DNA of 64,000 nucleotides from positions 1 through 64,000 of the forward strand of contig NZ_JAHKRN010000029.1 of assembly GCF_019396385.1 (NCBI RefSeq), read 5' to 3'. Position numbers and translations under genes: made by a program. The notes beneath the pieces were generated by a model. The model saw only the letters and a list, made by a program, of their open reading frames with translations, did no database searches and was not told the origin of the DNA. Positions 1-8,357 of this stretch are shown here, piece after piece (positions within the stretch are counted from its first letter, which is position 1; each line of letters starts with the position of its first letter). Origin of the DNA: Nonomuraea harbinensis. GTDB lineage: Bacteria > Actinomycetota > Actinomycetes > Streptosporangiales > Streptosporangiaceae.

Positions 1-120
1 GTCGTTGCCGAACTCGGCGGTGCCCGCGGTGAACCGGTCACCGGTGAGTTGCATGCCGTCACCGGAGTCACCGGCGAACCGGATGATCACCCGATCGAGT
101 TGCTGAACCTGCTTGGTCAC
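1..120 (-). CDS. korA: 2-oxoglutarate:ferredoxin oxidoreductase alpha subunit, 5' end only
   Basis: Only the first 40 codons lie in the window; the gene continues leftwards off the edge. The reading frame from a GTG start contains the segment FAGDSGDGMQLTGDRFT, the typical N-terminal signature of the gamma-type domain of KorA, which takes part in oxidising 2-oxoglutarate to succinyl-CoA with ferredoxin as acceptor. A strong ribosome binding site (GAGGAGGA, 128-135) lies 7 bases upstream and supports the start. A ferredoxin-dependent dehydrogenase beside a complex I cluster lacking the NADH module is suggestive, because reduced ferredoxin could feed electrons to that complex; this link is inference. 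Confidence 0.85.
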   Translation of the reverse strand, partial: MTKQVQQLDRVIIRFAGDSGDGMQLTGDRFTAGTAEFGND

Positions 121-363
121 AGCTCAGTCCTCCTCGACGCGCCTGAGCGCATCGCTTCTGGCGCGTTCTCTTTTTCCATGCTAGATCCTCGGGAGGTCGC
201 GCGTTTGCACACCGCCCAAAGCGGGTAAACGCAGTGAAATTCAGGATGCGGCGGCAGAAGGGCGACACAGCCCCGCTGCAAGCCTGCAGAGGTCTACATG
301 CAGGCGCGCGAAGAGGACAGTTCGGGTCACGAGCGCCAACTATACGTCCCCCTGTCGCATGAC

Positions 364-1824
364 CTAAGTCAGGGGCTGCTTGCGCACGGGTGAGATCCCT
401 GACTCGTAGAGCCGCCCAGCCTGCATCCCCGCCGTCCCGTACAACTCTGGAACGGTGACGAAGGTGTATCCCTTTCCGGCGAGCCGTTCAAGGATGTCCG
501 GAATGGCGGTGACGGTCGTGTCGCGGGTGTCGTGCAGGCGCACGATCGCGCCCCGGTGCGCCCGCTCCACCACCCGGTCGGCGATCTCGGCGGAGTCCCT
601 GTCGCGCCAGTCGAAGGTTTCGAGGTCGGCGCCCACCAGCGTCAGCCTGTGCTCGCGGGCGACGTTGCGCAGCTCGGTGCTGACCGATCCGTACGGGGCC
701 CGCACCAGCGTCGGCCGCCGCCCGATCGTCGCGGTCACCACGTCCTCGGTGCGGGCCAGCGAGTCGGCGATCTTGCTGGAGGGCAGCCGGGCCAGGTCGC
801 GGTGCGCGTACGAGTGGTTCCCGACGAGGTGGCCCTCGGCGCTCATCCGGCGCAGCAGCCCGGGCTCGCGGGCCGCGTTGCTGCCCACGGCGAAGAACGT
901 GGCGCGGGCGCCGGCCTCCCGCAGCGTGTCGAGCAGCCTGCCGGTCTCGGGCCCCGGGCCGTCCTCGAAGGTGAGGGCGATGCACTTGGCCTCCGTGCAG
1001 TCGACGGTGCCGGCCCGGTTGCTGGCGGCGGCGGGCGCGGGGGAGGGCGCCGCCGCCGGTGGTTCGGCCACCTGCTGCCCGGCCAGGCGGGCGGCCCGCT
1101 GGGCGCGTCGTCCGGTGTCCGAGAGCAGCGGCCAGGCCTGGTCGGCGGGGACGGCCACGGCCAGCCTCCCGAGTGAGCACGGGCCGAGCTCGCAGTCGTC
1201 GAACTCCACCACCAGGTCGCCTTCGGCGTTGAAGGCCATCGAGTCGAACCGGTCGCGGCTGGGTGTCACCTGGCCGTGGTCCACCTCCGGCCCGCGGTCG
1301 CCGAGTCCGGCCTTGACCAGCCGGGCCACCTCGTGCAGCGCGGGGCTCCCGTTCAGCAGGCCGGTGGAGTCCATGGCCCGGCGGGTGTTCGTGTCGTACC
1401 AGAACGTCGTGGTGGCGTGGTCCCAGCCGGTGCCGTGGGAGCGGCCGGCCCGCAGCCGCACCCCGATCGCGTCGCCGACGGCGGCGAGCCGCCAGTCGAC
1501 GTTCAGCTCGGGGCGGGACACGCCGCGGGCGGTCTCGCGGAACTCGCGCAGCCGCCGCCGCGCGTCCGCCCGCAGTTTCTCGTTGAGTGGGGCGGCGTCG
1601 TCCAGCTCGGGGTAGCTGATGCGCACGCGCCTGGTGACGGGGTCGTCCCCGCTCACCGTGCGGGGCGCGAGCCCGGCCACGGCGGCGGGGTCGACGAACT
1701 CGATCCTGGTGGGGTCGGCGGGGACCCGGGTGTCCTGCTGCTGCGGAGTGGCCGAGGCCAGCCCGCACCCGGAGGCGGCCAGGGCCAGCAGGACGATTCC
1801 TCCCAAAGATCGAGATTTAGCCAT
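364..1824 (-). CDS. Polysaccharide deacetylase (NodB-type) lipoprotein with N-terminal DUF3298-like domain
   Basis: Secreted carbohydrate esterase family 4 enzyme, expected to remove acetyl groups from cell-wall or other surface glycans. I start at the ATG at 1824, which puts a basic residue pair and hydrophobic stretch before a lipobox (LAASGC); an ATG four codons upstream (1836) is also possible, and neither has a clear Shine-Dalgarno. Numbering from 1836, residues 60-250 resemble the RsiV/PdaC-type DUF3298 region, 250-275 form an Ala-Pro linker, and 285-470 are the NodB domain: TFEDGP (289-294), HSYAH (341-345), RAPY (379-382) and RLHDT (433-437). The usual catalytic-base Asp of TFDDG is Glu here, while the metal-binding Asp and His residues are kept. 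Transcribed divergently from nuoA. Confidence 0.85.
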   Translation of the reverse strand: MAKSRSLGGIVLLALAASGCGLASATPQQQDTRVPADPTRIEFVDPAAVAGLAPRTVSGDDPVTRRVRISYPELDDAAPLNEKLRADARRRLREFRETARGVSRPELNVDWRLAAVGDAIGVRLRAGRSHGTGWDHATTTFWYDTNTRRAMDSTGLLNGSPALHEVARLVKAGLGDRGPEVDHGQVTPSRDRFDSMAFNAEGDLVVEFDDCELGPCSLGRLAVAVPADQAWPLLSDTGRRAQRAARLAGQQVAEPPAAAPSPAPAAASNRAGTVDCTEAKCIALTFEDGPGPETGRLLDTLREAGARATFFAVGSNAAREPGLLRRMSAEGHLVGNHSYAHRDLARLPSSKIADSLARTEDVVTATIGRRPTLVRAPYGSVSTELRNVAREHRLTLVGADLETFDWRDRDSAEIADRVVERAHRGAIVRLHDTRDTTVTAIPDILERLAGKGYTFVTVPELYGTAGMQAGRLYESGISPVRKQPLT

Positions 1825-1910
1825 AAATATGAGCATATGGGGCAGATCTTGTGATTTGCTTATATTTGGGGGTATGGGGCGTTAGCTTTGACTGGGTTAC
1901 CATCGCGTTC

Positions 1911-2282
1911 ATGGACGGCTACTACGGGTCCTACGCGCTGGTCGCGGTCCTGCTCGCGATCGGCGTCGCCATCGTGGCCGGAGCGCTGATGATCAACCGG
2001 CTGCTCCGCCCGACCCGGCCCACACCCGACAAGCTGACCAGCTACGAGTGCGGCGTCGACCCCGTGGGCGAAGGCTGGGCCCAGTCGCAGGTCCGCTACT
2101 ACGTCTTCACCTACCTCTACGTGGTGTTCGCCGTGGACGCCGTCTTCCTCTTCCCGTGGGCCACCGTCTTCGACGCGCCCGGCTACGGCGTCACGACACT
2201 GGTCGAGATGTTCGTCTTCCTCGGCGTCATCGCCCTCGGCATCCTGTACGCCTGGCGCAAACGCGTCCTGACCTGGACGTAG
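1911..2282 (+). CDS. nuoA: NADH-quinone oxidoreductase subunit A
   Basis: Small membrane subunit of complex I, 123 residues with three transmembrane helices, the usual size. The conserved SYECGVDP loop and the following YYVFTYLYVVFAVDAVFLFPW region identify it. The frame is open further upstream, but the ATG at 1911 (MDGYYGSY) matches the family start; upstream ATG codons would add an unlikely tail. It opens the first half of the split nuo cluster (A-B-C-H). The 75 bases between it and the divergent deacetylase are unusually AT-rich for this genome and probably hold both promoters; no convincing -35/-10 pair or Rex-type palindrome was seen. Confidence 0.92.
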   Translation: MDGYYGSYALVAVLLAIGVAIVAGALMINRLLRPTRPTPDKLTSYECGVDPVGEGWAQSQVRYYVFTYLYVVFAVDAVFLFPWATVFDAPGYGVTTLVEMFVFLGVIALGILYAWRKRVLTWT

Positions 2283-2314
2283 CTCTCGCCTCTGATCCGC
2301 GCAACAATGGCTGT

Positions 2315-2845
2315 ATGGCAGCGACGGATCTCCCGATGCCCACGGTGGGGCCGGTCTCGCGGCTCGCGCCCAAGCCCATGCGGTTCGTGCTCAACTGGGG
2401 CCGCCGCTACTCCCTGTGGGTGTTCAACTTCGGGCTCGCCTGCTGCGCGATCGAGTTCATCGCCACCTCGATGAGCCGCCACGACTTCATCAGGTTCGGC
2501 GTCATCCCGTTCGCCAACGGGCCGCGCCAGGCCGACCTGATGATCGTCTCCGGTACGGTCACCGACAAGATGGCCCCGGCCGTGAAGCGCCTCTACGAGC
2601 AGATGCCCGACCCGAAGTACGTCATCTCGTTCGGCGCCTGTTCCAACACCGGCGGCCCCTACTGGGACTCCTACTGCGTCACCAACGGCGTCGACCAGAT
2701 CGTGCCCGTCGACGTCTACGTGCCCGGCTGCCCGCCCCGCCCCGAGGCGCTGCTCTACGGCATCACGAAGCTGCAGGAGAAGATCGCCGGAGAGAAGCTC
2801 GGCGACCGTTACCTCTGGTCGCGTTCGCAAGGGGAGGAGTCGTGA
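2315..2845 (+). CDS. nuoB: NADH-quinone oxidoreductase subunit B
   Basis: Peripheral-arm subunit that carries iron-sulfur cluster N2, the last electron carrier before quinone. The 176-residue product has the full ligand set: tandem Cys43-Cys44 in FGLACCAIEF, Cys109 in SFGACSNTGG and Cys139 in VPGCPPRP. It starts 32 bases after nuoA and lacks a strong Shine-Dalgarno. Its last four bases overlap the nuoC start (GTGA). Retention of all four cysteines argues that the complex encoded here is functional even though nuoD and nuoEFG are absent. Confidence 0.95.
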   Translation: MAATDLPMPTVGPVSRLAPKPMRFVLNWGRRYSLWVFNFGLACCAIEFIATSMSRHDFIRFGVIPFANGPRQADLMIVSGTVTDKMAPAVKRLYEQMPDPKYVISFGACSNTGGPYWDSYCVTNGVDQIVPVDVYVPGCPPRPEALLYGITKLQEKIAGEKLGDRYLWSRSQGEES

Positions 2846-3384
2846 CCGGCTTCGCCGCCGGGCCGCTCGACGGCCGCGCCGAGGTCACCGACTCCTTCGG
2901 CGACACCGTCGTCGACGTCGCCCCCGGCGACTGGATCGAGCTGCTCACCCACGTCCGCGATGGGCTGGGTTACGCCTTCTTCGACTGGCTGACCGGTGTG
3001 GACGAGCCACCGGACGCGTTCCAGGTGGTCGCGCACGTCTACAACCCCGACAGCCGCGAGCGCCTGCTGCTGCGCACCGCCGTGCCGCGCGACGACCCGC
3101 GCCTGCCCAGCGCCGTCGGCGTCTACCGGGGCGCCGACTGGCACGAGCGCGAGACGTACGAGATGTTCGGAGTGATCTTCGAAGGCCACCCGAACCTGGT
3201 GCCGCTGCTGCTGCCCGACGGGTTCGAGGGCCACCCGCTGCGCAAGGACTTCATCCTGGCCGCGCGCGTCGCCAAGCAGTGGCCGGGGGCCAAGGAGCCC
3301 GGCGAGTCCGGCCACGGCGCGCCGAGCCGCCGCAAGACGCTGCCGCCGGGCGTGCCGGCCGACTGGGGGTCACCCGATGCTTGA
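2842..3384 (+). CDS. nuoC: NADH-quinone oxidoreductase subunit C (30 kDa)
   Basis: Peripheral-arm subunit of 180 residues. It contains the family signature: WHERETYEMFGVIF followed by DGFEGHPLRKDF. The GTG start is preceded by GGGGAGGAG (2831-2839) and overlaps the nuoB stop as GTGA, so translation is coupled. The 3' end overlaps nuoH by 8 bases. In most nuo operons nuoD (49 kDa, which with nuoB forms the quinone pocket) follows here. It is missing: the protein ends after a short Lys/Pro-rich tail and nuoH begins at once, with no fused D domain. Confidence 0.93.
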   Translation: MTGFAAGPLDGRAEVTDSFGDTVVDVAPGDWIELLTHVRDGLGYAFFDWLTGVDEPPDAFQVVAHVYNPDSRERLLLRTAVPRDDPRLPSAVGVYRGADWHERETYEMFGVIFEGHPNLVPLLLPDGFEGHPLRKDFILAARVAKQWPGAKEPGESGHGAPSRRKTLPPGVPADWGSPDA

Positions 3385-4318
3385 CGTGGTGCTGCACTTC
3401 GCCGTGATCCTGGTCGTCTTCCTCGCCCTGCCGCTGGTCGTCGGGCAGACCGAGCACAAGGTCATGGCTCACATGCAGTCCCGCCTCGGGCCCATGTACG
3501 CCGGCGGCTTCCACGGGTGGGCGCAGCTCATCGCCGACGGCGTCAAGTTCATGCAGAAGGAGGACGTGATCCCGGCCGCCGCCGACCGGCGCGTCTTCAT
3601 GATCGCCCCCGGGGTCGCGCTGGTGCCCTACCTGGTGGTGCTGATCGCCATCCCCCTCGACGACGGGTTCGTGGGCGTCGACCTCGACTTAGGGCTGTTC
3701 TTCGTGCTCGCGGTCATGGGCGTCGGCGTGCTCGGCGCGATCATGGCCGGCTGGGCGTCGGCCAACAAGTACTCGATGCTCGGCGGCATGCGGGCGGCCG
3801 CCCAGCTCGTCGCGTACGAGCTGCCGCTGGTGCTGGCCGCCTCCTCCGTCGCGATGGCGGCGGGCACGCTGTCGCTGCCCGGCATCGTCGAGGCGTGGCA
3901 GTGGTGGTGGCTGCCGTGGCAGGCGATCGGCGGCGTGGTGTTCTTCGTCGCCGGGCTGGCCGAGCTGCGCCGGCCGCCGTTCGACATGCCGATCGCCGAG
4001 TCCGAGATCATCATGGGCCCGATGACTGAATACACCGGCATGCGTTTCGCCCTGTTCATGCTGTCGGAGTACGCCGGCATCGTCGTCCTGTCGCTCCTGA
4101 CCAGCGTGCTCTTCCTCGGCGGCTGGCAGGGGCCGCTGCTGCCCGGCTGGCTGTGGACCCTGGTCAAGGTGTTCGCGCTGGCCTTCGTCGTCATCTGGTT
4201 GCGCGTGACCTTCCCGCGCTTCCGTGAGGACCAGTTGCAGAAGCTCGCCTGGGCCGTCCTGGTGCCGCTGGCGCTCCTCCAGCTCGCCATCACCGGGGTC
4301 GTCCAGGTCCTGGTCTGA
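3377..4318 (+). CDS. nuoH: NADH-quinone oxidoreductase subunit H
   Basis: Membrane subunit that links the quinone site to the proton-pumping arm, 313 residues with about eight helices. The family motif is clear: LRRPPFDMPIAESEI followed by TEYTGMRFALFMLSEY. The ATG overlaps the nuoC stop by 8 bases. It contains an in-frame TTA leucine codon at 3689-3691, a rarity in high-GC actinomycetes. It is the last gene of the first nuo block; nuoI, normally next, lies 5.4 kb away. Confidence 0.95.
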   Translation: MLDVVLHFAVILVVFLALPLVVGQTEHKVMAHMQSRLGPMYAGGFHGWAQLIADGVKFMQKEDVIPAAADRRVFMIAPGVALVPYLVVLIAIPLDDGFVGVDLDLGLFFVLAVMGVGVLGAIMAGWASANKYSMLGGMRAAAQLVAYELPLVLAASSVAMAAGTLSLPGIVEAWQWWWLPWQAIGGVVFFVAGLAELRRPPFDMPIAESEIIMGPMTEYTGMRFALFMLSEYAGIVVLSLLTSVLFLGGWQGPLLPGWLWTLVKVFALAFVVIWLRVTFPRFREDQLQKLAWAVLVPLALLQLAITGVVQVLV

Positions 4319-4373
4319 AACTCCCGGTGCCCTCCGTTCGTCTTACCGTACGGGGCCCTTTCGAGGGGGTTCG

Positions 4374-5324
4374 ATGACGTACCGCTTGACTCCGATCGGT
4401 CCGGCTGTCGACGGCGGCCCGGTCCCGGAAACGGTCCTGACGTGGGACGGCCCGACGCTGGTGGCCACCGCCTGCGACGATGCCGTACGGGTGCGGCCCG
4501 CCATGCTCTACCGCTACCGCTACGACCGGCAGCAGGCCGGGGGCGACGGGCAGCGGGTGACCGGCCTGGCCGCGCTCGACCGCGACGGTCTGGTCCTGCT
4601 GGACCTGCCCGGCGCCTGGCCCGAGGAACAGGTGACCGGCTTCGCCGCCCAGGCCGGCGTGCCGGTCGACGGCTGCCGGTTCGAGTCGTCGAAGCGGGTA
4701 CGCGCCCGGCTGTCCGGCCGCGCCCCCGGGTGGCGGCGGGTTCTCGGCGTGCCCCCGCCGAAGCCGGCGCGGTGGCGGCTGCCGCTGATCTACGCGGCCG
4801 GGGCGGTGGGGCTGGCGGTGATGGTGTATTTGGTCTCGGTCGGCGCCTGGGCGGCCTGGCGCGGGCTGTCGGTGGTCGGCCGGGTGCTCATCGACCTGGT
4901 CGAGGTGAAGTGGCTGGTGGTCGCGTTCAGCCCGCTGCTGCTGGTGTTACGCCCGATCAAGGCCCGCTGGCGCCGGTACGAAGCGAGCAAGGGCATGCGC
5001 GCCGGCCCGCTGGACGGCCCCAACCTGGTGATCGGGGCCTCGAAGGAGCTGGTGATCCACAACAGCGGGGAGCAGCTCGCCCCGCTGGAGATCGGCAGAG
5101 CGCCCGGGCGGGCGGCCGGCCTGCTCGCCTACCAGTACGAGGACCGGTCCGGCCTGTTCATCCTGAACCACGCCGGCCGCCCCCTGCACCACATCCCCGG
5201 CCCCTGGTCCCCCGAGGACCTGCGCCGCCTCGCCGCCCGCAACGACCTGGACCTGTCGGTGCTCCGGCTCAGCCGCGAGGAGTACATCGACCTGGTCAGG
5301 ACGTCCAGCCACGGCTCCCCGTGA
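4374..5324 (+). CDS. Hypothetical membrane protein
   Basis: I do not recognise the family. The 316-residue product starts at an ATG behind GAGGGGGT (4363-4370). Residues 1-125 look soluble and end in a basic Pro-rich stretch. Two hydrophobic segments follow at about 137-160 and 178-196, and the last 110 residues are soluble. One in-frame TTA codon sits at 4947-4949. It is the first of six non-nuo genes that separate nuoH from nuoI; the 55-base gap after nuoH means it may be read from the nuoABCH promoter. No catalytic motif was seen. Confidence 0.7.
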   Translation: MTYRLTPIGPAVDGGPVPETVLTWDGPTLVATACDDAVRVRPAMLYRYRYDRQQAGGDGQRVTGLAALDRDGLVLLDLPGAWPEEQVTGFAAQAGVPVDGCRFESSKRVRARLSGRAPGWRRVLGVPPPKPARWRLPLIYAAGAVGLAVMVYLVSVGAWAAWRGLSVVGRVLIDLVEVKWLVVAFSPLLLVLRPIKARWRRYEASKGMRAGPLDGPNLVIGASKELVIHNSGEQLAPLEIGRAPGRAAGLLAYQYEDRSGLFILNHAGRPLHHIPGPWSPEDLRRLAARNDLDLSVLRLSREEYIDLVRTSSHGSP

Positions 5325-5470
5325 CCCTGGGATGTGCGGCTACGGCTTCTACGACCGTGCTCCCTGGCGGTCGGGACGCGTCTCGATCGTCAGGCGCTCC
5401 ACCGCGGATGGCGCGGCGGCCCGCGGAAACCTCGTTGCGTCTACCTCCGCCGCGGTGCTGAGCTGGCGGC

Positions 5471-6232
5471 ATGAACCGTGACGAGGCGCTGGCGGCGTTC
5501 GACCGCGGGTTGAGGCGCGATGCCCGGCCCCTCACCCCCGGCGACCGTGTCGAACACGTCGGCCGGGTGATCCGCTACCTCGGCGACGGCTGGGACTGCG
5601 TCATCTGGTCGGACCTCGACGACGCCACGGCCGACGCCGAGATCGCCGCCCAGGTCTCGTCCTTCACCTCGCCGGGGCGCGGCTTCGAGTGGAAGCTCTA
5701 TGCCTACGACCGGCCCTCGGACCTGCCGTCCCGTCTCCTGAAGGCCGGGTTCGTCCCCGGCGAGGAGGAGACGCTGATGGTCGCCGAGATCTCCGACCTG
5801 GACACGGAGGTCGCGCTTCCCGGCGGTGTCAGCCTTCGCCCGGTCGCCACGGATGCCGACGTGGACCTCATGATGTCGGTGCACGACCAGGCGTTCGGCG
5901 CCTCTTCCGACCTCGCCGCCGCGCTGCGGGCCCAGCTCGCCGCGGACACCTTGGTGGCGTTCGTGGTCATGGCTGGGGACGAACCGGTCAGCGCCGCCCG
6001 AATGGAGCTTTATCCCGGTACGGGGTTCGCCGGCCTGTGGAGCGGCGGCACCGTCCCCGGCTGGCGCGGCCGCGGCCTCTACCGGGCCCTGGTCGCCTCC
6101 CGCGCCCGCATCGCCGCCGCCCGCGGCTACCGCTACCTCCAGGTGGACGCCTCAGCCGACAGCCGCCCGATCCTCGAACGCCTCGGCTTCCACCCCCTCA
6201 CCACCACGACCCCGTACACGTACCAGCCCTGA
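5471..6232 (+). CDS. GNAT family N-acetyltransferase
   Basis: Predicted acyl-CoA-dependent N-acetyltransferase of 253 residues. The GNAT fold occupies about residues 118-250, with the acetyl-CoA pyrophosphate-binding loop VPGWRGRGLYRAL (195-207) and the typical terminal ERLGFHP. The first 115 residues form an additional poorly defined domain that may be a degenerate second GNAT repeat. The substrate cannot be read from sequence. It converges with the TetR gene, ending 17 bases before it, and is part of the insert between nuoH and nuoI. Confidence 0.85.
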   Translation: MNRDEALAAFDRGLRRDARPLTPGDRVEHVGRVIRYLGDGWDCVIWSDLDDATADAEIAAQVSSFTSPGRGFEWKLYAYDRPSDLPSRLLKAGFVPGEEETLMVAEISDLDTEVALPGGVSLRPVATDADVDLMMSVHDQAFGASSDLAAALRAQLAADTLVAFVVMAGDEPVSAARMELYPGTGFAGLWSGGTVPGWRGRGLYRALVASRARIAAARGYRYLQVDASADSRPILERLGFHPLTTTTPYTYQP

Positions 6233-6249
6233 CCCCCAGGCCGCTCGCC

Positions 6250-6903
6250 CTAACCACCGCGTTGGCGCCCCCGAGTTCCTTGAGCCGAGGCGCCCTGATC
6301 GCAGCCGCCCAGTGCCTTCTCGGTCTGGGTCGTGGTCATCGGCGGGACGGGCAGGGGATGGGCCGCGCCCGCGCGCAGGCCGTCGAGGGTGAGGGCCAGG
6401 TGCCTGCGCCACGCCCCGGGCACGGTCCGGAAGGTCGCCCGTACCGTGCCCGCCACCCCCCAGATCACGAACGCCATGTCCTCCAGCGTCACATCCAGCC
6501 GCAACATCCCGGCCTCCTGGGCCCGCGCCACGATCCGCCGCATCAACGCGTCCCCCTCGCGGGTGTCCGCCCCCATGCTCCGCACGGCGAGATCGTTGTA
6601 GCCGAGGTCCACCGACTGCAGCTCGCACACCCCGGTCAAGAAGGCGACGAACCCCTCCCACGGGTCGTCCGCCGCCAGCGACCGCTCCGCCAGCTCGCGC
6701 ACCGCCGCCACCCGGTCGGCGAACACCGCCTCCACCAGGTCATCCCGGCTGGGGAACCGGTTGTAGAGCGTCCCGATGCTGACCTCGGCCCGTCGGGCGA
6801 TCTCCTCCAGCGGCACCTCAAGCCCCCGGTCGGCGAAAAGCTGCCGGGCCGCCTCCAGCAGGCGTTCGCGGTTGTGTAGGGCGTCCTTGCGCATACCACC
6901 CAC
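6250..6903 (-). CDS. TetR family transcriptional regulator
   Basis: 217 residues; the ATG three codons in (6894) is an equally likely start. The N-terminal helix-turn-helix has the usual layout: LFADRGLEVPLEEIARRAEVS, interrupted here as LFADRGLEV/PLEEIARRAEVS, then IGTLYNRFPSRDDLV. The C-terminal ligand domain (about 75-195) is not assignable to an inducer; the last 20 residues look disordered. It is divergent from the SDR gene at 6950, and two palindromes in the 46-base gap are its probable operators, so it likely represses itself and the dehydrogenase. Confidence 0.9.
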   Translation of the reverse strand: MGGMRKDALHNRERLLEAARQLFADRGLEVPLEEIARRAEVSIGTLYNRFPSRDDLVEAVFADRVAAVRELAERSLAADDPWEGFVAFLTGVCELQSVDLGYNDLAVRSMGADTREGDALMRRIVARAQEAGMLRLDVTLEDMAFVIWGVAGTVRATFRTVPGAWRRHLALTLDGLRAGAAHPLPVPPMTTTQTEKALGGCDQGASAQGTRGRQRGG

Positions 6904-6913
6904 CCTAGCTATC

Positions 6914-6946
6914 TTGAGGGCACTCTCAACTTGAGGAGGCCCTCAA
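6914..6946. promoter_or_regulatory. Tandem TetR-type operators
   Basis: Two 16-bp inverted repeats lie head to tail between the divergent tetR and SDR genes: TTGAGGGCACTCTCAA (6914-6929) and TTGAGGAGGCCCTCAA (6931-6946). Both share TTGAG/CTCAA arms with a 6-base centre, and they start 17 bp apart. The downstream copy contains the SDR gene's Shine-Dalgarno (GAGGAGG), so bound repressor would also cover the translation start region. Size and position are typical of TetR-family operators. Confidence 0.75.
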
Positions 6947-6949
6947 CTT

Positions 6950-7753
6950 ATGGCCCGCACCCTCGTCATCACCGGCGGCACGAACGGCATCGGCCTGGCC
7001 CTGGCCCGCCACCACAGCCAACGGGGCGACCAGGTCATCGCCATCGGCAGCAGCCCGTCAGGCGGCGACCGCCTCCGCCGGGAAGCCCCGGAAGCGCGCT
7101 TCGTCCAAGCCGACCTCAGCTCCGTCAAACAGACGAACGAGCTGACCGACCACCTCCGCTCCACGCACCCGGCGATCGACGCGCTGGTGCTGGCGGCCTT
7201 CCGCTATCACCCGTCCAGGACCGAGACCGGCGAGGGCTTCGAACGCACCTTCGCCCTGTACGTGGTCAACCGCTGGCTGATGTCCCGCGCGCTGCGCCCC
7301 GCCCTGGAGAACGCGCCCGCTCCGATGATCCTCGACCTGTGCGGCGTCGGCGGCGTCAAAGCCGGCCGGATCCACTGGGACGACCTGCAACTCGAACGCG
7401 GCTACCGCCCGTTCAAGGCCACGATGCAGGGCGCCCGCGCGGCCGAACTCCTCGCCACCGCCTACGCCGCCGACCCCGTCCGGTACGTGCTCTACAACCC
7501 GCTCTTCGTCGCGACGGGCCTCTTCGAGCCCTTCCGCCAGCCGGTACGCGGCCTCGTCAAGCTCGCCTCCGCCCTGTTCGCCCAGCCGGTGTCGAAGGCC
7601 GTCCGCCCGATGACAGCGCTCATCGACAACCCCCCGGCTGCCCCGCTCTCGGCGTACGTCCGAGGCAAGCCCACCACCCTCACCACCGACCCGGCCGCGG
7701 CCCGCCGCCTCGACGCCGCCATCCGCGACCTGGTGTCCCCTTTCACCGCCTGA
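6950..7753 (+). CDS. Short-chain dehydrogenase/reductase family protein
   Basis: 267-residue NAD(P)-dependent oxidoreductase of the SDR superfamily. The N-terminal Rossmann motif TGGTNGIG (residues 8-15) and a YxxxK pair (YRPFK) are visible. The catalytic Ser region reads LDLCGVGG rather than the usual SS/SA, so the canonical serine is replaced or displaced; activity is therefore uncertain. The Shine-Dalgarno lies within the second TetR operator. Likely target of the adjacent TetR regulator. Substrate unknown. Confidence 0.85.
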   Translation: MARTLVITGGTNGIGLALARHHSQRGDQVIAIGSSPSGGDRLRREAPEARFVQADLSSVKQTNELTDHLRSTHPAIDALVLAAFRYHPSRTETGEGFERTFALYVVNRWLMSRALRPALENAPAPMILDLCGVGGVKAGRIHWDDLQLERGYRPFKATMQGARAAELLATAYAADPVRYVLYNPLFVATGLFEPFRQPVRGLVKLASALFAQPVSKAVRPMTALIDNPPAAPLSAYVRGKPTTLTTDPAAARRLDAAIRDLVSPFTA

Positions 7754-7836
7754 CCTCCTCCACCCGCACCGCACCGGTTGTTTGGAAGTCTGATGACCGC
7801 CAGCGGACACCTGCCTCAGCCGGTGATACTGGCGCC

Positions 7837-8331
7837 ATGAGCACAGCGGACTTGGCAACGGATCGGACCGGCGGATCGAGCGCGGAAGAGCGGTCGCCGG
7901 TCGACGCCTGGACAGTGATGGAAAGGTTCTATGCGGCCGAGGCCGCGTACGTGGCCGCAGGTGGATTCGGTAAGGCGAGCTACGACGATGTCGCCGCCCT
8001 CCTGGATCCAGAGGTGGTCTTGCACCAAGCACCCGGGCTGCCTTTCACCGGCACCGGAACGTGGCGCGGCCACGACGGCATGGAACGGTTTCTCGCCCGC
8101 TTCAGCGAGGTCTGGGGATCGATGGAGTTCCTGGAGCAGGAGCATTGGGGCGACGAGAACACCGTGGTCGTGCGTAACCGGGTGCGCTTTCGCGCCCGTG
8201 CCACCGGCCGGGAAGTCGACACCTCGATCATGCAACTGATCACCGTCAAGAACGGACGCATGGTCGAGTGCCGCCCGTTCTACTGGGACCCCGGCGCCAT
8301 CGCCGACGCCTGCCGAGACACCGATACGTGA
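7837..8331 (+). CDS. SnoaL-like / NTF2-fold protein
   Basis: 164-residue protein with the nuclear-transport-factor-2 pattern of small polyketide cyclases and ketosteroid-isomerase-like proteins: an N-terminal helix (WTVMERFYAAEAAYVA), the LLDPEVVLHQ strand, WRGHDGMERF, and paired C-terminal strands ending GRMVECRPFYWD. The reaction cannot be inferred. The ATG at 7837 lacks a strong ribosome binding site. It stands 83 bases after the SDR gene and may be separately transcribed. A GC-rich hairpin follows the stop codon. Confidence 0.75.
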   Translation: MSTADLATDRTGGSSAEERSPVDAWTVMERFYAAEAAYVAAGGFGKASYDDVAALLDPEVVLHQAPGLPFTGTGTWRGHDGMERFLARFSEVWGSMEFLEQEHWGDENTVVVRNRVRFRARATGREVDTSIMQLITVKNGRMVECRPFYWDPGAIADACRDTDT

Positions 8332-8339
8332 CCCGGGCT

Positions 8340-8357
8340 CCGGCGCGTGCGCGCCGG
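8340..8357. terminator. Bidirectional hairpin between converging genes
   Basis: A perfect 8-bp stem, CCGGCGCG/CGCGCCGG, with a 2-base loop fills the gap between the SnoaL-like gene and the converging kinase gene. There is no T-run, as is common in actinomycetes. Confidence 0.5.

Noticed and set aside
1837..1910. Rex operator before nuoA
   Set aside because: The region is AT-rich but has no TGTGAA-N4-TTCACA palindrome.
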